Origin: Dermabacteraceae bacterium TAE3-ERU27
GTDB lineage: Bacteria > Actinomycetota > Actinomycetes > Actinomycetales > Dermabacteraceae
Reading direction: 5' to 3'
Length of the DNA stretch: 64,000 nt
Assembly: GCA_019218415.1 (NCBI GenBank)
Contig: JAHUUL010000001.1
Coordinates: forward strand, 62,001-126,000
Below, piece after piece: positions 46,169-52,588 of the stretch. Both the position numbers and the translations under genes were made by a program. Numbering within the stretch: position 1 is the stretch's first letter; the number at the start of each line of letters is the position of its first letter. The notes under the pieces are model-generated. The model ran no database searches. It saw nothing but the letters and a program-made list of their open reading frames with translations, and was not told the DNA's origin.

Positions 46169-46480
46169 GCTTCAAGTGTTACACACGGAAACATTTTTAG
46201 GGCAGGGCCTGTGAATAACCGGGGGAATTAGCGGGCTGTGCCTAAGCGTGGCCGACATTTCCTCTTCCCCGTACGCGAGCGCCTGCCAGCCGTTATGTCG
46301 GCACTTAAAAACCGGACGCAAGCGCACCTAAAAAGTAAGCCAAAAGAGAACATGTTTCCGAGTGTTACCTGCACACCTGTACGTGGATCGCCCGGTTCAC
46401 GGTAGGCTGGTGGGGTGTAATACCGCACGCGTACTCGCCTTATCCGCGAGTACGGATCCACTTTTCGGAAGGGGAACACC
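46169..46480. other. Divergent intergenic region between ppiA and the DUF5324-like gene
   Basis: These 312 bases must hold promoters for both flanking genes. I see no gene. TTCACG (46396) and a GTAATA-type hexamer around 46417 are possible but weak + strand promoter elements. The clearest structure is the inverted repeat at 46430-46454, listed separately. Confidence 0.5.
46430..46454 (+). promoter_or_regulatory. Inverted repeat in the leader of the DUF5324-like gene
   Basis: CGTACTCGC and GCGAGTACG form a perfect 9-bp inverted repeat with a seven-base CTTATCC loop, ending 26 bases before the ATG at 46481. It could be an operator or a leader-RNA hairpin just ahead of the AAGGGG ribosome site. 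No matching regulator is known to me. Confidence 0.5.
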
Positions 46481-47194
46481 ATGGTGTTCACGCGTAAGAA
46501 GACCAAGGCACTGCAGGACACGAAGAAGGCTGCCGAGCAGGTCGAAAGCACCCTCGATAAGGCGCTGGCGAACGTTCGCCCGCTGGTCGAGGAAGGCGCT
46601 AAGGAAGTTAAGGAGCGCGCTACCGATCTTTACGAGCACTACAGCCCGACCGTGAAGGACGCCCTCCAGAAGCAGAGCGGCAAGGTCCAGGATCGGGTGC
46701 AGGACATCGCTGCGAAGGCGAAGCCGCAGGCGCAGAAGCTGCGCGAGGACTTCGAGACCGACTACCTGCCGCGTGCAAAGAAGACCTACGGCGCGACCGA
46801 GGCCACCGTTAACGCGGCCGTGGCAGCCGCCGTCGATGCTGCGCGCAAGGAATGGGACAAGGGAGCCAAGGACATCCAGGCTGCCGCCGTCACCCCGGCA
46901 AAGAAGAAGGGCGGGTTCGGCAAGTTCCTGTTCCTGCTCGTGCTCGGTGCCGCCGGTGCCGGTGCCGGCTACCTGGCCTGGAAGAAGAGCCAGCCCGTCG
47001 AGGATCCGTGGGCACCGCCCGCCGATTTCGCGCGCGCCCACTACCCGGCCGCTGACGATAAGTCGGCCACCGAGGTAGCGGCAGCCGAAGCCGCCGACCT
47101 GGTCGAGTCCCTCACCGAGGGCGAGGATCCGGCCGAGTCCGAGGACGCCGAAGCGGGCAAGAAGAACACCCACAAGGGCGAGAAGAAGAACTGA
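46481..47194 (+). CDS. DUF5324-like membrane-anchored coiled-coil protein
   Basis: A 237-residue protein. Residues ~1-140 are a long charged amphipathic helix region rich in Ala, Lys and Glu (KKAAEQVESTLDKALANVRP; RATDLYEHYSPTVKDALQ), probably coiled coil. One membrane segment follows (FGKFLFLLVLGAAGAGAGYL, ~145-165), then an acidic tail with DPWAPPADF. This plan and the position next to ppiA and rhomboid genes match the actinobacterial DUF5324 family, whose function is unknown. The last ~45 residues are Glu/Asp-rich and end in lysines. A GC-rich hairpin follows at 47267. Confidence 0.75.
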   Translation: MVFTRKKTKALQDTKKAAEQVESTLDKALANVRPLVEEGAKEVKERATDLYEHYSPTVKDALQKQSGKVQDRVQDIAAKAKPQAQKLREDFETDYLPRAKKTYGATEATVNAAVAAAVDAARKEWDKGAKDIQAAAVTPAKKKGGFGKFLFLLVLGAAGAGAGYLAWKKSQPVEDPWAPPADFARAHYPAADDKSATEVAAAEAADLVESLTEGEDPAESEDAEAGKKNTHKGEKKN

Positions 47195-47266
47195 CTCCTT
47201 CTGCCTTTCCTACCTGGCCAGGACAACCCAGCTAGGCCTGGACAGCCCAGCTAGGTAGGTGACGTG

Positions 47267-47299
47267 CGACGGCGGTACCCGCGAAGGGTGCCGCCGTCG
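47267..47299 (+). terminator. Hairpin terminator after the DUF5324-like gene
   Basis: A 14-bp stem (CGACGGCGGTACCC pairing with GGGTGCCGCCGTCG, one G-T pair) with a GCGAA loop. It lies 73 bases past the stop codon. Its presence argues against starting the next gene at GTG 47302, two bases later. Confidence 0.75.
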
Positions 47300-47352
47300 C
47301 CGTGTCTGCACCCACACCCATCGCCCGCTTATCTATCCACGGTGGCCCGTTA

Positions 47353-48342
47353 ATGCCTACATTCCCGTCCCGCCCCGCCCGCACAAGTGCCGACGCCCAG
47401 CAGCCGCCGCTGCCCCGGCCCGGCGCACCGCTGCGCACCGAAAGGCTGCTGCTCACCAACGTTGCGGCGAGCGATCTGGAGTTCCTGACGCGCCTGCACA
47501 GCGATCCGGCGGCGTTTGCGCACGACACGACCCCGCCGCTGACCTCCCCCGCGCAGATGGCGCACGTAATGGAACAGTGGGAGGAGCGCCGCCTGGCGGG
47601 CGGGTGTGGATACGCGCTCGTCAGCCTGCCCGGTGCCGACTCTCCCGTACCGATCGGCGTGGCGGGACTGAAAACCCTGCCCCTGAACGGCGAGGACGTG
47701 CTGAACCTGTACGTACGCATCTCCCCCACGCACTGGCGCAAGGGGTATGCCCGCGAGGCCCTGCGGGCGCTGCTTTCCCAGGTGGATGAGGCTTTTCCGG
47801 GGAAGCGGGCAGTGGTCGTGACCGACGCGGGAAACGCCCCCATGCGTGCGCTGTCGGCCAGCTTGGGATTTCACGAAACAGACGAGCAGGAACCGGGCTT
47901 CGGCGCTCCCCATGTAATCGCGCAGCGTTTCTGCGGCGCGGGCCGCTACGCGCCCTCCCCCAGCGGGGACCTGCACCTGGGGAACCTGCGCACCGCCGTG
48001 CTGGCCTGGCTTTTCGCGCGGCGCGAGGGCCGACGCTTCGTGATGCGGATCGAGGATCTGGACCGGGTGAAGCCGGGTGCGGCCGAACGGCAGCTAGAGG
48101 ATCTGTCGGCCCTGGACGTGAACTGGGACGGGCCGGTGCTTTATCAGTCGAGCCGGGCCGACGCCTACCTGGGAGGTGCTGGCCGACCTGACCGGGCGCG
48201 GGCTTTGCTACGAGTGTTACTGCACGCGGGCCGAGATCCTGGCGGCCCCGAGCGCGCCACACGCGCCTCCCGGCGCCTACCCCGGCACCTGCCGCGAGCT
48301 GGGGGCGTCCCAGCGCGAGGCGGGCCGGGCCCGCATGGCTGA
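47353..48342 (+). pseudogene. GNAT acetyltransferase fused to the N-terminal part of GluQRS, interrupted by a frameshift
   Basis: From ATG 47353, the first ~190 residues are a GNAT acyltransferase of the RimJ/RimL type ([39 protein letters not shown] is the acetyl-CoA loop; then [17 protein letters not shown]). Without a stop the reading continues into glutamyl-Q tRNA-Asp synthetase: [20 protein letters not shown] (the HIGH-like motif), [19 protein letters not shown] and [15 protein letters not shown]. After TACCTGGGAGGTG at 48163-48175 the frame no longer matches the family and ends in about 55 meaningless residues. Skipping one G in the GGG run restores the family sequence in the frame of 48176-48829. 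It may be a pseudogene, a sequencing error or a +1 frameshift. Confidence 0.75.
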
Positions 48343-48829
48343 GCTGCGTCGCAGCCCGGCGCTGCGGCTGCGGGCTGACGTGCCCGCGCACACCGTTTAT
48401 GACCGTTTCGCGGGCCGCTACACGGGCCAGGTGGACGATACGGTGCTGACGCGCGGCGACGGCGTGGTGGCTTACAACCTGGCCGTGGTGGTCGATGACG
48501 CTTTCCAGGGGGTGGGGCAGGTGACGCGCGGTGACGACCTGCTCAGTTCCGCGCCACGCCAGGCCTGGATCGGTTCCCTGCTGGGGGGCGCGGCCCCCGA
48601 ATACGTGCACGTGCCGCTCGCCCTGAACGGCGAGGGAAAGCGGCTGGCGAAGCGTGACGGCGCGGTGACGCTGCGGGAGAGGCTGGCGCGCGGGGAGAGC
48701 CAGGCCGACGTGATCGGGCTGATCGCTACCTCGCTCGGCTATCCCGGAGTGCGTTCGCTACCGGAGCTGCTGGGCGTGTTTGACCCGGCCACGATGCCGC
48801 GCAAGCCGTGGATCGTGAGCGGGGAATAG
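48176..48829 (+). pseudogene. gluQ: Glutamyl-Q tRNA(Asp) synthetase, C-terminal part in the +1 frame
   Basis: This 217-residue stretch completes Glu[14 protein letters not shown] and the later YPGTCREL supply the zinc ligands, and LRADVPAHTVYDRFAGRYTG, VVVDDAFQGVGQVTRGDDLL and the KMSKS-like GKRLAKRDGAVTLRERL follow in family order. GluQRS attaches glutamate to queuosine at position 34 of tRNA-Asp. It has no start signal of its own; the true gene begins in the upstream frame at the fusion with the GNAT domain. The segment is otherwise intact with no internal stops, which favours a recent indel or a sequencing error over an old pseudogene. Confidence 0.8.
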
Positions 48830-48861
48830 CGCGGCGGCGAAAAGCGCGCCGCGCTAGGGCT

Positions 48862-49866
48862 TTAGTGCTTCAGCTCCGTGCTGTCGGCGCCCTCGGCGGC
48901 CTCTTTCGGGCCCCACAGGAACGAGGCGACCGTGGCAACCACGATGCAGCCGATGATCACGCCGAGCGAGGCCAGGGTGGGGATCTCGGGGATCCACAGC
49001 ATGTTCTGGCCACCGTTGATGAACGGCAGGGTGTTTTCGTGCAGCGCGTGCATGATCAGCTTGACGCCGATGTAGGCCAGGATCGCGGCCAGGCCGTAGT
49101 GCAGGTACACCAGGCGGTTCATTAGGCCGCCCAGCAGGAAGTAGAGCTGGCGCAGGCCCATCAGGGCGAACAGGTTCGCGGTGAACACGATGAACGGGTC
49201 CTGCGTAATGCCGAAGATTGCGGGGATCGAATCAAGCGCAAACATGACGTCGGTCAGGCCGATGGTGAGGAACACCAGCAGCATCGGCGTCCACATCTTC
49301 TTGCCGCCGACGCTGGTGCGCAGCTTGTTGCCGTCGTAGTCCTTCGTGACCCGGATGTGCTTCTTCAGCCAGGTCGTGATGAACGAATCTGCCTGTTCGT
49401 CGGTGTCGTCCTCGCCCTTGATCTGCTGGTAGGCGGTGTAGAACAGGAAGATGCCGAAGATGTAGAACAGCCAGGACAGGCTGTTGATGGCGACAGCGCC
49501 CACCACGATGAACAGGGCGCGGGCGATCAGCGCGATGATGATGCCCACCATCAGCACTTCCTGCTGGTATTTACGCGGCACCGAGAACTTCGCCATGATC
49601 ACGATGAACACGAACAGGTTATCGACGCTGAGGGCGTACTCCGTGAGCCAGCCGGTCACGAACTTACCGGCCACGTTCCAGCCGCTCACGTAGACCAGGA
49701 CCAGCGCGAACGCGAGGGCCAGACCCACGTAGAAGGTGATCCAGGCGGTACATTCCTTCATCGAAGGCTGGTGCGGGCGCTTCACTACGAGCGCGAGATC
49801 CGCAAGCAGGATCAGGAGGAGTACCGACAGCGATACGACCTCAAAACTCATGGACAGTGAACCCAT
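48862..49866 (-). CDS. TerC-family membrane protein
   Basis: A 334-residue protein with about nine membrane segments. The TerC hallmark LSVDNLFVFIVIMAKFSVPR is present with its conserved Asp-Asn, and the internal partner TDVMFALDSIPAIFGITQDP carries the second conserved Asp. TerC/Alx proteins are linked to manganese export, metal loading of secreted enzymes, and tellurite resistance. A Lys-rich cytoplasmic loop lies near residues 155-190. The ATG at 49866 follows GAGGTCCCC. It stands alone, converging on the gluQ fragment. Confidence 0.87.
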   Translation of the reverse strand: MGSLSMSFEVVSLSVLLLILLADLALVVKRPHQPSMKECTAWITFYVGLALAFALVLVYVSGWNVAGKFVTGWLTEYALSVDNLFVFIVIMAKFSVPRKYQQEVLMVGIIIALIARALFIVVGAVAINSLSWLFYIFGIFLFYTAYQQIKGEDDTDEQADSFITTWLKKHIRVTKDYDGNKLRTSVGGKKMWTPMLLVFLTIGLTDVMFALDSIPAIFGITQDPFIVFTANLFALMGLRQLYFLLGGLMNRLVYLHYGLAAILAYIGVKLIMHALHENTLPFINGGQNMLWIPEIPTLASLGVIIGCIVVATVASFLWGPKEAAEGADSTELKH

Positions 49867-50411
49867 TTGTGGGGACCTCTCGACGAAGCGGGCTGATGCG
49901 GGCGGCTGACGCGAACGGCGCAGCGAAAGAATGGATACCAGGTTAACCCGGAAACCGGAAAAAGCCGCTGCCAGGGCGTTTGTTGCGAGCGATATCGCGC
50001 TGACGGAGCGGATATCGCAGTGTGCGGCCCCGGCTACGTCGGCCCCTTAACGTCTGGGTGCACTTTCCGCAGGTAACTCCCTCCCCTTAACGTCTGGGTG
50101 CACTAACTGCTAAGAAAACGGGGTTTAACCCACCAAAAGTGCACCCAAATGTAAGGGCCAACCAAAAGTGCACCCGAACGTAACGTCGGCCCTGCCCCTC
50201 ACGCCCATTACCCCCATCCCCTCGCCTTCCCCCGCTGCGGCTCCATCCGGCCAGCGCCCCCCCACTACCGCAACGCATAGCCCGGCCCCCTCCGCCCCCG
50301 CAGCGGCCCCAAAACTTTTTCCCGTTATGTATGCACGTTTACAGAACTACCCCCGCCACCCTCCGTAGGTTGAACCCACTACATAACCGCCCCTAGAGGA
50401 AGAAGTACTTC
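49867..50411. other. Non-coding region with tetrad element copy 2
   Basis: These 545 bases hold the terC promoter region on the left, a full tetrad repeat at 50047-50185 and a Pro/Ala-codon-like CCCC-rich stretch (50195-50330) with no convincing gene. AGAGGAAGAAG at 50393-50407 is the ribosome site of the next gene. Confidence 0.7.
50047..50185 (+). repeat. Tetrad repeat element, copy 2
   Basis: GTGCAC motifs begin at 50058, 50098, 50139 and 50168 (intervals 40, 41, 29). The first two share the same 17-base block TTAACGTCTGGGTGCAC, and the last two are reversed (AAAAGTGCACCC). The core is GGGTTTAACCC, a perfect palindrome in this copy. Confidence 0.87.
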
Positions 50412-50855
50412 ATGAACAGTAACGACACCTGCACCAATAACCTCACCCCGACCCCCGCTAAGCTCGCCACCGCAGGCTTGGCTGGCGGCGCCGCTGGCGG
50501 CCTCGTCTTCGGCATCATGATGGGCATGATGGGCATGTTCCCGATGCTCGCCAGCATGATCGGATCGTCGTCGGCCATCGTTGGCTTCCTGATGCACATG
50601 ATGATTTCGCTGATCTTCGGCCTGATCTTCGCGTTCGCCGCCTGGCGTTTCCTCGGCTGCGTCAACATGACCGCCGTTTCCGGCATCGTTTACGGTTTCA
50701 TCACCTGGATCGTGGGCCCGCTCGTAGTGATGCCCGCGATGATGGGGATGCCGCTGTTCATGATAGGCCAGGCCAGCCTGATGTCCCTCATGGGCCACAT
50801 CATCTTCGCGGTGGTTGCCGCGTTCGTTACCCGCGCGATGCTGGCTCGCCGCTAA
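50412..50855 (+). CDS. Methionine-rich small membrane protein of unknown function
   Basis: A 147-residue protein with about four hydrophobic segments. Twenty of its residues are methionine, gathered in clusters (GIMMGMMGMFPML; FLMHMMIS; MPAMMGMPLFM). A short hydrophilic N-terminus contains a cysteine, and a second lies in RFLGCVNMT. Met clusters in membranes can bind copper or silver, but they may also be structural; I do not assign a function. The ATG at 50412 follows AGAGGAAGA. A hairpin at 50868 separates it from the Crp/Fnr gene, the two being adjacent on the same strand. Confidence 0.7.
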   Translation: MNSNDTCTNNLTPTPAKLATAGLAGGAAGGLVFGIMMGMMGMFPMLASMIGSSSAIVGFLMHMMISLIFGLIFAFAAWRFLGCVNMTAVSGIVYGFITWIVGPLVVMPAMMGMPLFMIGQASLMSLMGHIIFAVVAAFVTRAMLARR

Positions 50856-50867
50856 AGCGTAAGACTC

Positions 50868-50906
50868 GTCGGCCCGGCAAGGCACTTCCCCGCCGGTCGG
50901 GCCGAC
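50868..50906 (+). terminator. Hairpin terminator after the Met-rich protein gene
   Basis: A perfect 9-bp stem GTCGGCCCG/CGGGCCGAC encloses a 21-base loop and lies 12 bases past the stop codon. No T-run follows. Confidence 0.6.
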
Positions 50907-50936
50907 ACCCAACCTCACGCTTTCTCCTTACCCCCG

Positions 50937-50953
50937 CATAATGAGGCATTATG
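50937..50953 (+). promoter_or_regulatory. Perfect 7-bp palindrome at the start of the Crp/Fnr gene
   Basis: CATAATGAGGCATTATG is a perfect inverted repeat with a three-base centre. It covers the first in-frame ATG (50941), and CATAAT resembles a -10 box. If this is promoter or operator, translation would start at one of the later GTG codons (50953 or 50959), possibly on a leaderless mRNA with autoregulation. Confidence 0.5.
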
Positions 50954-51660
50954 TGGGGGTGAATGCTTCCCATCCCAGCCCCGCCGGGTTTCCCTGCCTC
51001 AACCAGGTTGATCTGTTTCGCGATCTGACTCCGGAAGAAATGATGGAGTTCGCCGCGATCGCGCCCCGCCGCGAATTTGCGCGCGGCGAACTGCTGTTCA
51101 ACCAGTCCGACCCGGTCGAATCACTGTTTATCCTCAGCAGCGGCAGGGTGCGCGTGTTCCGCGTCAGCGAGGACGGCAAAGCCCTCACCATCTCGATCCT
51201 GCAACCGGGCGCGGTGTTCGGTGAAATGGCCCTGGTCGGTCAGCGCATGTACGGCAATCACGCGGAGGCGCTGGAACATTCCGAGGTTTGCACCCTCAGT
51301 TCCGCCGATGTGGAGCGTTTTCTGCTTTCCGATCCCCGCATTGCCGTGCGCATCTCGCACCTGCTCGGGGAAAGGGTGGCAGACCTGGAAACTCGCCTGG
51401 CCGACGTTGCCCTACGCTCCCTACCCGCCCGGGTTGCCACACTGTTGGCGCGCATGGCCGACCCGTCGGCCAAAACCACGCTGGGTGGGGACTACATCAT
51501 TCGCCTGACGCACGAGCAGCTTGCGGGTCTGGTGGGCGTGACCCGCGAATCGGTAAGCAAGGTGGTTGCCGAACTTGCTGGTCAGGGCGTGATCCGACAG
51601 CGGCGCGGCTCCATCGTGATTACCGACCTGGAACGGTTGCGGGCATACGCCAACGGGTAG
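50941..51660 (+). CDS. Crp/Fnr-family transcriptional regulator
   Basis: Up to 239 residues. Residues ~20-140 are the cyclic-nucleotide-binding beta barrel (GELLFNQSDPVESLFILSSG; VFGEMALVGQRMY, the phosphate-binding-cassette position). Residues ~170-235 are the winged helix (RLTHEQLAGLVGVTRESVSK recognition region, then QGVIRQRRGSIVI). The cassette lacks the usual cAMP-contacting R-S pair (GE-x8-RT/S), so the ligand may differ. No Fnr-type cysteine cluster is present; a single Cys lies near residue 19. The start is uncertain between ATG 50941 and GTG 50953/50959. It may control the Met-rich membrane protein beside it. Confidence 0.85.
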   Translation: MRHYVGVNASHPSPAGFPCLNQVDLFRDLTPEEMMEFAAIAPRREFARGELLFNQSDPVESLFILSSGRVRVFRVSEDGKALTISILQPGAVFGEMALVGQRMYGNHAEALEHSEVCTLSSADVERFLLSDPRIAVRISHLLGERVADLETRLADVALRSLPARVATLLARMADPSAKTTLGGDYIIRLTHEQLAGLVGVTRESVSKVVAELAGQGVIRQRRGSIVITDLERLRAYANG

Positions 51661-51712
51661 GCAAAAAGCCGCGCGGGAGCGAAATACACCCACGCCGGAT
51701 TAGGAGGCCAAG

Positions 51713-51754
51713 CACGGGGCACGGGGCACGGGGCACGGGGCACGGGGCACGGGG
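51713..51754 (+). repeat. Heptamer tandem repeat, six copies of CACGGGG
   Basis: Six identical, directly adjacent 7-base units lie 53 bases after the Crp/Fnr stop. Such an array can change length by slippage, so copy number may differ between strains. Confidence 0.9.
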
Positions 51755-51884
51755 CAGACTGCCAGTTAAACCGTCAAAAGCGCAAAGGACACGCGAACGC
51801 GAGTTAGACCGGAGGTATACACGGAAGGCGTGAACGCCAGGCTAAGCAGCAAAGCCTCCAGCATGCCCGCCGCGATCCCCATGG

Positions 51885-52023
51885 CTTCCGAGTACGGCCC
51901 TCCTCCGCCCCATCATCACCGGGAGTTCCGAGCACTGGCCATTCACCACCGGGGATTCCGCGTACGGTCCTCCTCCCCTCATCTCCAGGAGTTCTGAGTA
52001 CGCCCTTCACTCCTTCATCCCCG
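51885..52023 (+). repeat. Degenerate ~37-48-base tandem repeats
   Basis: Three or four imperfect units each contain (G/A)TTCCG(A/C)GTACGG or a variant, then CCTCCTCC or similar and a CATC-x-CC-x-GG end. They begin near 51887, 51934, 51953 and 51990. They are not protein-like in any frame. Confidence 0.55.
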
Positions 52024-52057
52024 ACGAGGCTTCCCCTCTCCCCCTCGCCTTTCGGCG

Positions 52058-52196
52058 GTGACGTTTAGGTGCACTTAATGCCGGTAATCTCCACCCCCTT
52101 ACATTTGGGTGCACTAAACGCTACGAAAACGCGGTTTAACCCCCACAAAGTGCACCTGAACGTAAGGGGCAGCAAAAAGTGTACCCAGACGTTAAG
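52058..52196 (+). repeat. Tetrad repeat element, copy 3
   Basis: Motifs begin at 52069, 52109 and 52150 as GTGCAC and at 52179 as GTGTAC (intervals 40, 41, 29). The core reads CGCGGTTTAACCCCC. Confidence 0.85.
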
Positions 52197-52217
52197 GAGA
52201 GGGTGGGGGGACCGGCG

Positions 52218-52283
52218 CTTAACTCACCCAAACGTTAGGGCCAAGGAAGTTACCTGCGGTTAGTGCACCCGGGCGTAACGTCG
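52218..52283 (-). repeat. Partial, diverged tetrad element in reverse orientation
   Basis: Read on the minus strand, this segment resembles the left half of the element: GTTACGCCCGGGTGCACTAA, then CGCAGGTAACTTCC, then CCTAACGTTTGGGTGAGT. One GTGCAC survives at 52263; the inner motif is degraded. Confidence 0.6.
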
Positions 52284-52453
52284 GCACGAAAACCCGGAGC
52301 AGGCCAGAGGGCCAAGCCCCCTTACGGCACCAAAGCCCCCCCCACGACATTGCGGCGATACGGATCTACCAAGCAGATGATTTTCCGCGCCCCTCACACG
52401 CACCTATCCCCCACGCCATACACACCACCATCACCACACACCCCCAAAACCAA

Positions 52454-52483
52454 GAGGGGCGCAGCCTTTCGGCTACGCCCCTC
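52454..52483 (-). terminator. Hairpin terminator downstream of the PTS operon
   Basis: GAGGGGCG/CGCCCCTC (8 bp), one mismatch, then AGCC/GGCT with a TTTC loop, about 105 bases beyond the EIIBC stop on the minus strand. The bases beyond it on the minus strand include a short T run (TTGGTTTTGG). Confidence 0.65.
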
Positions 52484-52588
52484 CCGTATTCCCCTGCGCC
52501 ACCCCTCAGCAGCCCAGCGGAAATATTTAGTTATTCGCTACCCGCCCCGGCCAAACCGGGGACGGATGCTGAATTCCATTCCGGCAGG

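Larger units (their letters stand above)
51661..52588. other. Non-coding region of repeats between the Crp/Fnr gene and the PTS genes
   Basis: These 928 bases contain, in order, a heptamer tandem array (51713-51754), degenerate ~40-base tandem repeats (51885-52023), tetrad element copy 3 with a partial inverted copy (52058-52283), and a terminator hairpin for the PTS operon (52454-52483). No credible gene is seen. Confidence 0.75.

Noticed and set aside
47302-47352. Upstream GTG start (47302) for the GNAT-GluQRS gene
   Set aside because: It lies two bases past a terminator hairpin and adds residues unrelated to GNAT proteins, so ATG 47353 is preferred, with modest confidence.
51713-52023. 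Possible CRISPR array
   Set aside because: The heptamers are adjacent without spacers, and the longer units are degenerate tandem copies with no unique spacers. No cas gene is present.
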